A stretch of 60,591 bases of DNA from Sporisorium sorghi. Its lineage: Eukaryota; Basidiomycota; Ustilaginomycetes; Ustilaginales; Ustilaginaceae. The notes under the pieces are model-generated. The model saw nothing but the letters and a program-made list of their open reading frames with translations, was not told where the DNA came from and made no database searches. A program made the position numbers and the translations under genes. Position 1 is the first letter of the stretch, and every line of letters begins with the position of its first letter. Location: positions 1 to 60,591 of the forward strand of contig JALCCG010000122.1 in assembly GCA_023212695.1 (NCBI GenBank), in the 5' to 3' direction. This document shows positions 25,039 to 34,226 of this stretch, piece by piece.

Positions 25039-26787
25039 ATGTATGTTGTGACGTCTGAACAGATGAGGGCATTGGACAACCATGTGATCCATAGGATCGG
25101 TATTCCGGCGGCAGCACTTATGGAAAATGCGGGCAAGGCGATCGCAGAGGAAGTTTTGAAGTTATGCCTGAGCGAGCGGGGAAGAAGGAACGGCTTACCA
25201 TCTTCCGGAACGAGCGGAGCAGCCGGAACTGCCTCCGCGCCTGCGCAGGCAAGCGGACAGGAGCGAGGCGAAGCCTTAACGGATCATTCGGCTGCTATGG
25301 GCCCCCCTTTTGCCGCGAATGATCTTGCCCTGGAGATGAGCCGTCCGTCGCCTGTCCTAGAAGGAGACGTGCGATTGCCCACCGCGCTTTCTGCGCAGGA
25401 GCACTGGCTCATTCTGGTGGGCAAGGGCCATAACGGCGGCGATGGCGTGGTCGCCGCCCGGCACTTGCGTGACGCCGGCGTACGCGTCACGCTGCTCTAC
25501 GCCGCCGAGCCGTCCTCGCTTACTGGCGAGGCGGCGGTGCAGCGGGATGCCGCGGCAGCGCTCGGCATCCCGGCTCTGGTCCACGGCCGTGCCGCCGTGG
25601 ACTACGGCGCGTTCACCGGCATCGTGGACGCGCTGCTCGGCACGGGCGCGTCGGGCGCGCCCCGCGGCGCTTACGCCGCGTTGATCCAGGCCGCCAATGA
25701 CAGCGGCCTGCCGGTCGTGTCCGCGGATATTCCGAGCGGACTGGACGCCGATACCGGCGCGCGGCATGAGCCGTGCATCTCGGCGGCGGTGACGGTGTGC
25801 CTCGCTTTCCTGAAGCGAGGCTTGGTGCAGTACCCCGGCGCCGAGTCGGCAGGCCGGGTGGTGGTGCGCTCCATCGGCATCCCTGCATCGCTGTGCCGGG
25901 AGCAGGGCGTCCGCACGCACCTGCTCACTCCGCAGGTCCTTCGGACGGAGCTGGATGCGGATGTCACGCGTTATCGCACGGCGGAAGGACATAAAGGTAC
26001 CTACGGTCATGTGCTGACCGTAGGCGGCAGCCGCACGATGAGCGGCGCAGGTTTGCTCGCTTCCCGTGCGGCGCTTCGCGCGGGCTGCGGCCTCGTGACC
26101 TGGGCGCTGCCCGCCAGCCTGGTGCTGCCGCTAAGCGGAGCTGCACCGGAAATCATGCTCGCACCGGCAACAGATGAAGAGAGTGGAGGCAACTGGAACG
26201 AAGCCTCCGCTGAGCGGGTGCTGGAGCTCGCCAAGACCCGGGACGTGCTGGCTGTAGGTCCTGGACTCGGCCGCTTTGACGGCGACTCCAGATGGCTTCG
26301 GCGACTGTGGGAAGCGTGGGAAGGACCGCTGGTGGTGGATGCCGACGCGCTTAATATGCTGTCATCGTCCGGCGATTTCAGCGCTTGGAGACTGCGTTCC
26401 GCGGCCACGGTGCTGACTCCGCATCCGGGGGAAATGTCCCGGCTGCTGGGCACGCCGACCGCGGAGTTGCAGCAGGACCGGATCGGTGCCGCTGCAGGGT
26501 TTGCTGCCGAGCACGGGGTTACCCTCGTGCTCAAGGGGGCTCGTACCGTCGTGGCTTCGCCGGACGGACAGGCTTACATCAACACAACCGGTACCTCCGG
26601 CATGGCGACCGGAGGTACCGGGGACGTGCTCACCGGCATCATTGCCAGCCTGCTGGCGCAAGGTTATGCCGGTCCGTCTGCAGCCGCACTCGGTGTGTGG
26701 CTGCATGGCCGTGCCGGTGAACGGGCCGCACGGCACCGGGGGCATCCCGCATCGATCATCGCCGGGGATGTCATTGATATGCTTTGA
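25039..26787 (+). CDS. nnr: Bifunctional NAD(P)HX epimerase/dehydratase
   Basis: 582 residues. The N-terminal YjeF_N epimerase domain has TSEQMRALD and GKGHNGGDG. The C-terminal ribokinase-like dehydratase has GTYGHVLTVGGS, VLTPHPGEMSRLLG and the NGTGD-type motif GTSGMATGGTGDVLTGI. Together they repair hydrated NADH and NADPH. Between the first helix and the first core strand of the epimerase lies an extra segment of about 80 residues, rich in Ala, Gly, Ser and Pro, not present in typical homologues. The stretch from about 25440 to 26000 is very GC-rich compared with its neighbours. Confidence 0.92.
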   Translation: MYVVTSEQMRALDNHVIHRIGIPAAALMENAGKAIAEEVLKLCLSERGRRNGLPSSGTSGAAGTASAPAQASGQERGEALTDHSAAMGPPFAANDLALEMSRPSPVLEGDVRLPTALSAQEHWLILVGKGHNGGDGVVAARHLRDAGVRVTLLYAAEPSSLTGEAAVQRDAAAALGIPALVHGRAAVDYGAFTGIVDALLGTGASGAPRGAYAALIQAANDSGLPVVSADIPSGLDADTGARHEPCISAAVTVCLAFLKRGLVQYPGAESAGRVVVRSIGIPASLCREQGVRTHLLTPQVLRTELDADVTRYRTAEGHKGTYGHVLTVGGSRTMSGAGLLASRAALRAGCGLVTWALPASLVLPLSGAAPEIMLAPATDEESGGNWNEASAERVLELAKTRDVLAVGPGLGRFDGDSRWLRRLWEAWEGPLVVDADALNMLSSSGDFSAWRLRSAATVLTPHPGEMSRLLGTPTAELQQDRIGAAAGFAAEHGVTLVLKGARTVVASPDGQAYINTTGTSGMATGGTGDVLTGIIASLLAQGYAGPSAAALGVWLHGRAGERAARHRGHPASIIAGDVIDML

Positions 26788-26790
26788 ACT

Positions 26791-26822
26791 AGAAGGGCCT
26801 TCATCAGAAGGCCCTTCTTCTT
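26791..26822 (+). terminator. Terminator of nnr
   Basis: AGAAGGGCCTT/AAGGCCCTTCT perfect stem, short loop, T-rich tail. Probably also serves the convergent minus-strand gene. Confidence 0.85.
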
Positions 26823-26837
26823 GTTAAAAACGACGGA

Positions 26838-27293
26838 TCAGATCACCCAGCACAGCACGGGGACGGCCAACGCAAAGAAAGGGGTGGCCAGGGATTGGCT
26901 GGAGAAGGCATGCTTCCCCCACAAGAACAGGAGAAGTGTAAGCGTTCCAGCTGCTGCGCGGATCCACAGATGTTCCGGATTGCCGCCCGTAAACAGGGCG
27001 AAGAACAGAAATCCGACCGCTCCGTACACGGCGGCTTGTTTGCCTTTATGCAGTGTGGGCAGGAACGAGAGGATAGCGTCGGCCGCGAGAGAGGCCGTCA
27101 ACGCATATCCATATACCCAGTGCTCCTGCGGCATGTAAAGTCCTAACCATGCCGAGGCCCTTTCAGCGCTGGAAGGCCACACCCAGTCGAGCAGGCTCAG
27201 CAATAACACGGCAATGCCGGCGCTTGCCAGCTTGTTTAACGCGTAAAACCCCATGTCCATACGGCCGGACCGTCTGGGAATACCGGTATTCAT
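26838..27293 (-). CDS. Membrane protein of unknown function
   Basis: 151 residues with four to five hydrophobic helices: LNKLASAGIAVLLLSLLDWV, the YGYALTASLAADAIL region, AVYGAVGFLFFALF, LTLLLFLWG and a hydrophobic C-terminus. No family is recognised. The ATG at MNTGIPRR is preferred, with AGAGGATG upstream; a longer frame starts 33 bases earlier without a clear site. Lies downstream of the SDR gene on the same strand, about 50 bases away, so possibly co-transcribed. Confidence 0.65.
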   Translation of the reverse strand: MNTGIPRRSGRMDMGFYALNKLASAGIAVLLLSLLDWVWPSSAERASAWLGLYMPQEHWVYGYALTASLAADAILSFLPTLHKGKQAAVYGAVGFLFFALFTGGNPEHLWIRAAAGTLTLLLFLWGKHAFSSQSLATPFFALAVPVLCWVI

Positions 27294-27346
27294 GATACAC
27301 ATCCTCTGCTTGATATTCATTTCCACGAACGTCTGCTGAATCCATA

Positions 27347-28255
27347 CTAGCTGGTGACCATCTCTCCGCCGTTTACGTGAATGGCCTGACCCGTGACAAA
27401 AGAAGAGGTGATGGACGAAGCCAGGTAGACATAGGCTGGTGCCAACTCATAGGGCTGTGCGGCCCGCTTCATCGGTGAATTCGTTCCGAATACGGCAACC
27501 TCGTCGGCAGAGAAGCTGGAAGGTATGAGCGGTGTCCATACTGAGCCCGGAGCGACGGAATTGACGCGGATGCCTTGATCCACTAGCGAAAGGGCCAGGG
27601 ATCGGGTCAGGGAGACAATGGCGCCTTTGGTTGAGGAATAATCGATAAGCTCCTTAAATCCTTCATAAGCGGTAATGGAGGCCGTATTAATGATAGAGGC
27701 TCCGGATTTCATGTGAGGCAGGGCGGCTTGAATCATGAAGAAAAAAGGAAAGATATTACTCTGATAGGTGTGATACAGCTGTTCTTCCGTAATATCCAAA
27801 ATGCTGTGCTGTACATATTGAACGGCATGGTTGTTCACGAGCACATCCACCTTGCCAAAGCAGGCTAATGTCTCGTTAACCACGGTCTCGCAGTTCTTTT
27901 TGTACCGCAGATCGATTTTCATCAGAAGACAGCGTTTGCCAAGCGATTCGATTCGTTGTTTAGTGACTTCGGCATCCGAGGTCTCATATAAGTATGGAAT
28001 GACCAGATCGGCACCTTCCTTGGCAAAAGCAATGGCCGTCGCTTTGCCTATGCCGCTGTCGCCCCCGGTTACAATGGCGACTTTGCCATCCAGCTTACCG
28101 CTGCCCCGGTAGGCGGGGTCCTCACTGATCGGGCGCGGCGACATCAGGCTCTCTAAACCAGGCTGGCAGTTTTGATGCTGGGGAGGGAAGGCGATCGGCT
28201 GCTCCTTGCATTCGGTTTTGGAGCCTATATATGGAATGGGCTGCTGGGGCTTCAT
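27347..28255 (-). CDS. SDR-family oxidoreductase (general-stress type)
   Basis: 302 residues. An N-terminal extension of about 50 residues (KPQQPIPYIGSKTECK, GLESLMSPRP) precedes the classical SDR core: VAIVTGGDSGIGKATA (cofactor), VLVNNHAVQ, NTASITAY and the catalytic YSSTKGA. This architecture matches the YdaD/YhdF general stress oxidoreductases of Bacillus. NADP(H) or NAD(H) dependent, substrate unknown. AGGAGG precedes the chosen ATG. Confidence 0.87.
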   Translation of the reverse strand: MKPQQPIPYIGSKTECKEQPIAFPPQHQNCQPGLESLMSPRPISEDPAYRGSGKLDGKVAIVTGGDSGIGKATAIAFAKEGADLVIPYLYETSDAEVTKQRIESLGKRCLLMKIDLRYKKNCETVVNETLACFGKVDVLVNNHAVQYVQHSILDITEEQLYHTYQSNIFPFFFMIQAALPHMKSGASIINTASITAYEGFKELIDYSSTKGAIVSLTRSLALSLVDQGIRVNSVAPGSVWTPLIPSSFSADEVAVFGTNSPMKRAAQPYELAPAYVYLASSITSSFVTGQAIHVNGGEMVTS

Positions 28256-28469
28256 TTCATTCCTCCTCTGGTATATCAATGACATGGATTGATGATGCAT
28301 TACTTATCTCTATGCATTCGCCCAGTCCCGGGTGCCGTTTACGGCCGAAATAGGAGAAAGATCGTATGCCTGAGGAGTTCCTGCCAATTTTCACACGATC
28401 TTTTGGTTGCAGTGTGGTAAAATATTTCCAAAATTTAAATCGAATGACCCAAGGGAGGACGGTCACCTG

Positions 28470-29285
28470 ATGAAACCCGTCAAACGGTCAAAATTCCGCT
28501 TATGGGCAGGCAAGCAGTATTTCACCTGCCGGCGTTATTGGGAATGGATGAAGAGCAGCAGTAAACTCGCGCGTACTCATGCTTCAGCGCCATTGGACTA
28601 TTCGGTATTCGGGCACCAAACTCCGCTAAAACGCCAGTTGAAGAATGTTGATATGTGGTATCAGCATAATAAGGCGATCAACCTGCGTCTTGCCGTTCGT
28701 CATTTGGACGGACTTCTGATCCGACCGGGAGAGACGCTGTCCTATTGGAGGACCATTGGACGTCCGACCCGCAGGAAAGGGTATGTAGACGGCATGGTTT
28801 TGTTTTATGGAGGTTTTAAGGCCGGTGTGGGCGGAGGGCTGTGCCAACTCTCCAACCTTATCTACTGGATGACCCTGCACACCCCGCTTGAAGTGAGGGA
28901 GCGGCATCGGCACAGCTACGATGTTTTTCCGGACTCGAATCGGACCCAACCGTTTGGCAGCGGAGCTACGTGTGCCTATAATTATTTGGACCTTCAGATC
29001 TATAATCCAACCAGCGACACCTACCAGCTGGCGGTACATGTGTCAGAGGAGGCACTAATTGGAGAATGGCGCTCCACCGCCGTGCCGCTCTATAGCTATG
29101 AAGTTTATGAACGAGATCATCGCATAACCCAGGAAGCGTGGGGCGGATATGCGAGGCATAATGACATCGGGCGTAAGGTGTTCAGCAGGGAAGGCAAGCT
29201 GATTCATGATGAGTGGATCACGGAGAATCATGCGCTTATGATGTATTCGCCGCTGCTTCCTGAGAAGGGGACCGTTACATCCTGA
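28470..29285 (+). CDS. VanW-family protein
   Basis: 271 residues. The VanW domain occupies roughly residues 60-200: INLRLAVRHLDGLLIRPGETLSYWRTIGRPTRRKGYVDG followed by GVGGGLCQLSNLIYWM and the RHRHSYDVFPDS stretch. VanW accompanies some vancomycin clusters, but chromosomal copies are widespread and not resistance genes. No signal peptide is seen. No van regulator or ligase is nearby. AAGGGAGG lies before the ATG. The 320 bases that follow belong to the next gene's leader. Confidence 0.85.
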   Translation: MKPVKRSKFRLWAGKQYFTCRRYWEWMKSSSKLARTHASAPLDYSVFGHQTPLKRQLKNVDMWYQHNKAINLRLAVRHLDGLLIRPGETLSYWRTIGRPTRRKGYVDGMVLFYGGFKAGVGGGLCQLSNLIYWMTLHTPLEVRERHRHSYDVFPDSNRTQPFGSGATCAYNYLDLQIYNPTSDTYQLAVHVSEEALIGEWRSTAVPLYSYEVYERDHRITQEAWGGYARHNDIGRKVFSREGKLIHDEWITENHALMMYSPLLPEKGTVTS

Positions 29286-29408
29286 TCTGCCCATTGAGCG
29301 ATCGATACGTATGTTCATCAATCGGATCCACAAGAAGGCTATCTCCCTCATTCGTTATCACTGGTTACTGCCATCTGCGGTTTGTTTTTCCGACCGTTCC
29401 CTGCTGCA

Positions 29409-29438
29409 TTGACAAAAGCGCGGACACATTGATACGAT
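29409..29438 (+). promoter_or_regulatory. Promoter of the FMN reductase leader
   Basis: TTGACA, 18-base spacer, TACGAT, giving a leader of about 165 nt before the ATG. Confidence 0.5.
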
Positions 29439-29507
29439 GATATTAATTCTGACAAGTTTGCCCTGATTTATATCTGTTAAAGTCGGATCAAGCAAGCCAA
29501 TCACCAG

Positions 29508-29541
29508 AAGACTTTGCAGTACCATGTGAAGTCTTTTTTTT
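29508..29541 (+). terminator. Terminator inside the FMN reductase leader (possible attenuator)
   Basis: AAGACTT/AAGTCTT stem with a 14-base loop, then seven Ts, placed between promoter and gene. An upstream helix TTGC..GAT/ATC..GCAA (29457-29495) could compete or act as a sensor. Confidence 0.55.
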
Positions 29542-29609
29542 CTGAGATTAATAGCTGTTTTATGGAACGGATAAGGATGACATTATAAGGTTAGCCGAGG
29601 TGAATTGTT

Positions 29610-30155
29610 ATGGCGAAAGCTGTTATCATTAACGGGAGTCCTACAGTCGGATCCCGCTTGAATGCGGTTATGGATATAGCGGAGCAGGCGCTCGCTGCTG
29701 CCCATTTCCAAGTAAGCCGGATCGACGTGGCGGGACTGCCGCCGGAGGATTTGATTCATACGAAGTTTGAGAGCGAGCATATTGTCAAAGCGAACGGTCT
29801 TGTGGCCGAAGCGGATGCCGTGATTGTGGCAAGTCCGGTTTATAAAGCTTCGTTCACGGGTGTGCTGAAGACCTTTCTAGACCTTATTCCGGAAAAAGGT
29901 TTGGCTGGTAAGATTGTGCTTCCGATGTTCATTGGCGGCAGTCTTGCGCATCTGCTGGCGATTGACTATTCACTGAAGCCGGTGCTTTCATCCATCGGCG
30001 CCCGGCATATTCTGGGCGGGGTGTATGCGGTGGATGCTCAGGTAGCCCGTACCGAGGAAGGCGGATTCGATGTAGCGGAAGTGCTGCAGGAACGCCTGGC
30101 CTCCGCGATGGAGGAACTTATTGAAGAAACCCGTTATCGGACAGAACGCGTTTAG
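29610..30155 (+). CDS. NADPH-dependent FMN reductase, SsuE-like
   Basis: 181-residue flavodoxin-fold protein. INGSPTVGSRLNAV is the phosphate loop, and the ASPVYKASFTGVLKTFLDLIPEKGLAGK block is the signature of SsuE-type reductases, which supply FMNH2 to alkanesulfonate monooxygenases. FIGGSLAHLLAIDYSLKPVL is likewise typical. No ssuD or transporter is adjacent, so the partner is elsewhere. Expression may be controlled by the leader terminator. GAGGTGA ribosome site. Confidence 0.85.
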   Translation: MAKAVIINGSPTVGSRLNAVMDIAEQALAAAHFQVSRIDVAGLPPEDLIHTKFESEHIVKANGLVAEADAVIVASPVYKASFTGVLKTFLDLIPEKGLAGKIVLPMFIGGSLAHLLAIDYSLKPVLSSIGARHILGGVYAVDAQVARTEEGGFDVAEVLQERLASAMEELIEETRYRTERV

Positions 30156-30208
30156 TTATAATGGTCAGGAATTAGAACCGGGGAGATAGGATATGGAGGG
30201 GTATCATT

Positions 30209-30799
30209 TTGCAAAAATTGGTGTTTTTTGTTGGGGTAGCAGGTACAGGTAAAACTACAGTAGCCAAAAAGCTGGCAGTCCGCATGCCGGCTGCATTTCT
30301 CGACCGTGATACGGTTGGAGGACGCTTTGTTGAGAAGTTCCTTGAAAGTAACGGCCATGATCCAAACGATCGGGACTCTTCTTTCTATAAAGAGAATCTG
30401 CGTGATCTGGAGTATGATACAACCAAGGATATTTGCATCGAGAACTTGAATGCAGGACAGAACGTGTTCATGATTTCTCCGTTTACCGCCGAGCTCAAAA
30501 ACCGCGAATGGATCGAAGAGGTTATTACGTCTGCGGGGTTAACGAAGAAGGATGTGGATGTGAAGGTCATTGTGGTTGCGCTTCAGGATATGGATTTGCA
30601 GAAGGAGCGGATCATTGACAGACGGACCGAGCGGGATCAGTGGAAGCTTGATCACTGGGACGACTTTAAGAAGCGCGTCGAATTTGTTCCGGAAGTGAAC
30701 TGGGATATTCCGCAAGCATCAATCAAGGTGTTTGATAACAGTGGAGATTTAACGGAAGAGAAGGTCGAGGATCTCTATCAATTTATCGTTCGCGAATAG
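30209..30799 (+). CDS. P-loop kinase-like ATPase
   Basis: 196 residues. Walker A GVAGTGKTT near residue 9 is followed by an alternating beta/alpha fold resembling small nucleotide or zeta-type kinases (FLDRDTVGGRFVEKFLES; RIIDRRTERDQWKLDHWDDF as lid). No partner antitoxin gene is seen. The start is TTG with GGAGGGG eight bases upstream. A metabolite kinase is the safest reading. Confidence 0.75.
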   Translation: MQKLVFFVGVAGTGKTTVAKKLAVRMPAAFLDRDTVGGRFVEKFLESNGHDPNDRDSSFYKENLRDLEYDTTKDICIENLNAGQNVFMISPFTAELKNREWIEEVITSAGLTKKDVDVKVIVVALQDMDLQKERIIDRRTERDQWKLDHWDDFKKRVEFVPEVNWDIPQASIKVFDNSGDLTEEKVEDLYQFIVRE

Positions 30800-30819
30800 T
30801 TCGCTTGGCATATATAGAA

Positions 30820-30872
30820 GAAGCGCGCCGTCACAGGCTCCCATCCATTGTCTGTGATAGCGCGCTTTTTTT
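30820..30872 (+). terminator. Terminator of the P-loop kinase gene
   Basis: AGCGCGC/GCGCGCT plus TCACAG/CTGTGA helices and seven Ts. Confidence 0.85.
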
Positions 30873-30979
30873 GTGGCTGCAAGGGTGGCGGCAAGCAACC
30901 GCTCTCCGAATTGGAACAGAGGCAGGAATGTTATATAGTAGATCCAGGAATTGCTTATGGAGACCAAGGAGGGAAAGGG

Positions 30980-31747
30980 TTGGATCGTTCGGTTATGCTT
31001 GCCTATCTGAGAAGTGTTGAGCTGATGAGGGAGCGGATTCCTTCATTTCATGAATATCCTTTTAATCTGCCGGCTGTAGCGGGCTTGGACGGGCTGGATT
31101 TTCATCCGAAGGTTACTTATATCGTCGGGGAGAACGGCATGGGGAAATCGACGCTGCTGGAAGCGATTGCGACGGCGCTCGGATTTAATCCGGAAGGGGG
31201 GACGATAAATTTCTCGTTCTCGACCGAGGAGACCCATTCCAAGCTGCACGAATATATTCGAACCGTCCGGGGCGCGCGGAAACCGCGTGACGGGTTTTTC
31301 TTCCGGGCGGAGAGTTATTATAACGTCGCGACAAATATCGACCGGTTGGATGCCGAAGAGAGCATCGGCCCTCCCATTAAAGATTCCTACGGCGGCAAAT
31401 CGCTCCATCAGCAGTCACATGGTGAATCGTTTTTTGCCACCTTTTTGCATCGCTTTTGGGGAAACGGGCTCTATATTATGGACGAGCCGGAAGCGGCGCT
31501 GTCCCCGTTCCGTCAGTTAGCGCTGCTGAGGCGAATTCACGATCTGGTGCAGAAGGATTCGCAGTTTATTATTTCCACCCATTCCCCTATCGTCATGGCT
31601 TATCCGGATTCCATTATATACAAGCTGACCTCCGACGGGGTGGAGGAATCGAGCTTGGAAGATACGGACCATTATATGATCACGAAGGAATTTGTTAACA
31701 ATCGGGGAGCGATGCTTCGCGAATTGTTTGCAGACGATGAGGAATAG
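30980..31747 (+). CDS. AAA-family ATPase (ABC/SMC-like, small)
   Basis: 255 residues: Walker A IVGENGMGKSTLLEAIATALGF near residue 40, signature-like SHGESFFATFLHRF near 145, Walker B GLYIMDEPEAALSPFRQ and the H-loop IISTHSPIVMAYP. This compact RecF/SMC-like layout without an inserted coiled coil or TOPRIM domain is common in Firmicutes as a stand-alone AAA ATPase of unknown role. Start is TTG at 30980 with AAGGAGGG; the frame runs further upstream through the preceding terminator and is not used. TTGGAA/TATATA form a plausible promoter. Confidence 0.8.
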   Translation: MDRSVMLAYLRSVELMRERIPSFHEYPFNLPAVAGLDGLDFHPKVTYIVGENGMGKSTLLEAIATALGFNPEGGTINFSFSTEETHSKLHEYIRTVRGARKPRDGFFFRAESYYNVATNIDRLDAEESIGPPIKDSYGGKSLHQQSHGESFFATFLHRFWGNGLYIMDEPEAALSPFRQLALLRRIHDLVQKDSQFIISTHSPIVMAYPDSIIYKLTSDGVEESSLEDTDHYMITKEFVNNRGAMLRELFADDEE

Positions 31748-31760
31748 CTAACATAACAGC

Positions 31761-31803
31761 AAGGGGTGCCGTAAGATCTTATGGATCGGAGGCGCCCTTT
31801 TTT
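31761..31803 (+). terminator. Terminator of the AAA ATPase gene
   Basis: AAGGGGTGCC/GGCGCCCTT stem with one G-T pair followed by six Ts. Confidence 0.8.
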
Positions 31804-31964
31804 CTCGGAAGAAATCCACTTCAAACATGTGAAATAAACTTTGAACTTTTTAAGTAATTAAGTGGATATCATCTGTATATAAGGGTTAAAAGGAATGAAA
31901 ATCATGAAAATGGTGTTTACAACTTAGAATTGTTGAACTAAAATAAGAACCGAGGTGAAATGCT

Positions 31965-32414
31965 CTGGAGAACGAAAGAGAAGCAAGCGTTGAGAGACTC
32001 ATGGACATGTATCGTGAGTTGTCGGATAAAATGACGAGGCATCGGGTCGTATCTTTTCTAAGTCATCTGAGAAAGAACGAATTGACAATGAATCAGTATA
32101 AGATCTTAAGTTTGATTGAGCAGCAGGGGCCTTGGCTTCCCAATCGACTGGCTGAGCATATGGAGCTTAAAGCTGCGACGATTACGTATTTGGTGGATGC
32201 GTTGGAGCAACGGGGGCTGGTGGTTCGAACGCCCAATCCGAGCGATGGACGAAGCCACTATGTCAATTTTACGGAGACTGGCCGGCAGCTTGTGCTTGAT
32301 GCTCGCAGCGAGGGGGATTATGCCGTCATGGAATCCTTCAAGCAGATGGATCAGGATGAGGCGGATCATCTGTATATTTTGCTGCGATTGCTGGGCAAAA
32401 AATTATTTCCATAA
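31965..32414 (+). CDS. MarR-family regulator, apparently CTG start
   Basis: Winged-helix MarR protein: NQYKILSLIEQQGPWLPNRLAEHMELKAATITYLVDALEQRGLVVR with wing NPSDGRSHYV. The first ATG in frame is at 32001, but the only good ribosome site (GAGGTGA, 31952) is six bases before an in-frame CTG at 31965. That start adds LENEREASVERL, the usual first helix of MarR proteins. A CAAC-TTAGAATT-GTTG inverted repeat at 31919 is a candidate operator. It precedes a DHA2 exporter gene by 82 bases, the usual repressor-pump pairing. If CTG is not used, the protein is 12 residues shorter. Confidence 0.85.
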   Translation: MENEREASVERLMDMYRELSDKMTRHRVVSFLSHLRKNELTMNQYKILSLIEQQGPWLPNRLAEHMELKAATITYLVDALEQRGLVVRTPNPSDGRSHYVNFTETGRQLVLDARSEGDYAVMESFKQMDQDEADHLYILLRLLGKKLFP

Positions 32415-32496
32415 CGTTCAAGTCGATGCTCTCGTATCCCGCCTCCGCTCTGTTAACCAGACCTGGGCGGGTTTATTTTGTTTTAGGAGGCTTCAT

Positions 32497-33924
32497 GTGA
32501 ATACACAAGAGACACAAGAGAAATCTTCATTTTGGCTAATTATGAGCGCTGTGTTTTTCGGCAATTTTCTGGCCGTGCTGAGCATTACCACGATTAATGT
32601 GGCTTTCCCGGTTGTGATGGAGCAGTTCGATGCTACGCTGAGCACCACCCAGTGGCTGATGGCCGGCTACCTGCTCGCAACCGGAATTGTGGCTCCCATC
32701 GTAGGCTATATGGGGGACCAGCTCAGTTATAAAAGGCTGTTCATTTTTGCTTTGATAGGTTTTACCCTATCGTCGCTGTTATGCGTTGTCGCCTGGAATA
32801 TCGAGACGCTGATTGCGTTCAGGATTACGCAAGGCGTATTCGGGGGGATGATCATCCCGATTACGATGACGATTATTTATCAGGTATTCCCGCGTGAGCG
32901 GCAGGCCTATGCGATGGGGCTGTGGAGCCTTGCCTCCATGCTGGCACCCGTTATCGGACCAACCCTGGGAGGTTGGCTGGTTCAATATTTTGGCTGGAAA
33001 TCGATCTTTGTTCTGAATATTCCCATTGGCCTGATATCTATCGTCATCGTAAGTAAATTCATACCCTTCTACAGACTGACGGAGAAAAAGACGTTTGATT
33101 TCCTCGGTTTCTTGACCGTGGTGCTGGGCAGTTCCTTGCTCCTGCTCTCGTTCAGTCACGGCAATGACTGGGGATGGGGCTCCTGGAAGACGCTGTCTTT
33201 GCTCCTCTCCGGCATATTGCTGCTGTTGTTCTTTGTTAGGTGGGAGCTGCGCATCAAATCCCCGCTGCTGCAGCTCAAGGTATTCAAGTTTCCGCGGTTT
33301 CGGTACAGCTTAATGCTGAACTGTATTGTGACGATATCGCTTTATACCGGAACGCTTCTGGTGCCGCTGTATTTGCAGACTGTGCTGAAGCTGTCTCCAA
33401 TGGATACGGGGCTGATCATGCTGCCGGGAGCGATTGTCATGGCGGCTGCCTCGCCGATTATCGGCAAATTTTATGATCGGATCGGTCCGTTCCGGCTGGT
33501 GATTACAGGTGTCCTGATCATTGTGGCCGCCACCCTGGCCTTTAGCGGAATCGGCACTCATACTTCGGTGCTGTACATTTCACTGCTGCAATTGATCCGC
33601 TGCCTCGGTATCGCGCTGTGTAATATGCCGTTAACGAATGCAGCGATGAGTGCGGTGTCCAGTGAATATTCGGGCCATGCGTCATCCATAACGAATTGGG
33701 CTCGTCAAGGGCTTGCCTCGTTATCCATCGGCATTTTCAGTGCGCTGGTGGTATCCAGAACCTCATACTATATGGGAGCGGGTGCCACGACCAAGGGCGT
33801 TGCCACCACGATGGGCATCGATGACGTATTTCTGATCGGGACGATGGTGGCTGTCGTGGCCATACCTCTTACATTTTTGTTACGAGTCAAAAAGAAAAAA
33901 CCGGTTCAGCATGTCGCAGTCTGA
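32497..33924 (+). CDS. DHA2-family MFS multidrug exporter (EmrB/QacA type)
   Basis: 475 residues and about 14 transmembrane helices. The opening FGNFLAVLSITTINVAFPVV, the motif-A loop GYMGDQLSYKRLF, and motif C LAPVIGPTLGGWLVQ are those of drug/H+ antiporters of the 14-helix group. It starts at GTG with TAGGAGG six bases upstream; the overlapping ATG is out of frame. The substrate is unknown. It is probably controlled by the MarR protein encoded upstream. Confidence 0.88.
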   Translation: MNTQETQEKSSFWLIMSAVFFGNFLAVLSITTINVAFPVVMEQFDATLSTTQWLMAGYLLATGIVAPIVGYMGDQLSYKRLFIFALIGFTLSSLLCVVAWNIETLIAFRITQGVFGGMIIPITMTIIYQVFPRERQAYAMGLWSLASMLAPVIGPTLGGWLVQYFGWKSIFVLNIPIGLISIVIVSKFIPFYRLTEKKTFDFLGFLTVVLGSSLLLLSFSHGNDWGWGSWKTLSLLLSGILLLLFFVRWELRIKSPLLQLKVFKFPRFRYSLMLNCIVTISLYTGTLLVPLYLQTVLKLSPMDTGLIMLPGAIVMAAASPIIGKFYDRIGPFRLVITGVLIIVAATLAFSGIGTHTSVLYISLLQLIRCLGIALCNMPLTNAAMSAVSSEYSGHASSITNWARQGLASLSIGIFSALVVSRTSYYMGAGATTKGVATTMGIDDVFLIGTMVAVVAIPLTFLLRVKKKKPVQHVAV

Positions 33925-34085
33925 CCACGCCGGTATCGGGTATTTGAGGAAGGTCATTCATCTGATCGCTAAAGCATGACCTATGGCAAATGATTTCTAA
34001 TAACATCAAGCGATTAAACGATTATGCGTTGTATTGCATGAGGGTGCTGACACGCGAATACAAATAGTCTGGAACGATATCGAAC

Positions 34086-34126
34086 GGAGAGAGCAGTAGA
34101 AGGTGCTGCTCTCTCTTTTACTTTTT
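34086..34126 (+). terminator. Terminator of the exporter gene
   Basis: AGAGAGCAG/CTGCTCTCT perfect stem, T-rich tail. The 160 bases before it hold nothing recognisable. Confidence 0.8.
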
Positions 34127-34226
34127 ATCGAGGATAACCTGGGTCAATTATGACAATGCTGTTCTTTTATTCAAATCAGGGTCTGTGGTAGGGTGAACCT
34201 AATGAGCTGCTATGCAGGAGGGACTT

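Noticed and set aside
28470..29285. Vancomycin resistance locus
   Set aside because: A VanW-like protein alone, without ligase, VanX/Y or VanR/S, is not evidence of resistance.
30848..30979. N-terminal extension of the AAA ATPase
   Set aside because: It would begin inside the preceding terminator; TTG 30980 has AAGGAGGG and matches the domain start.
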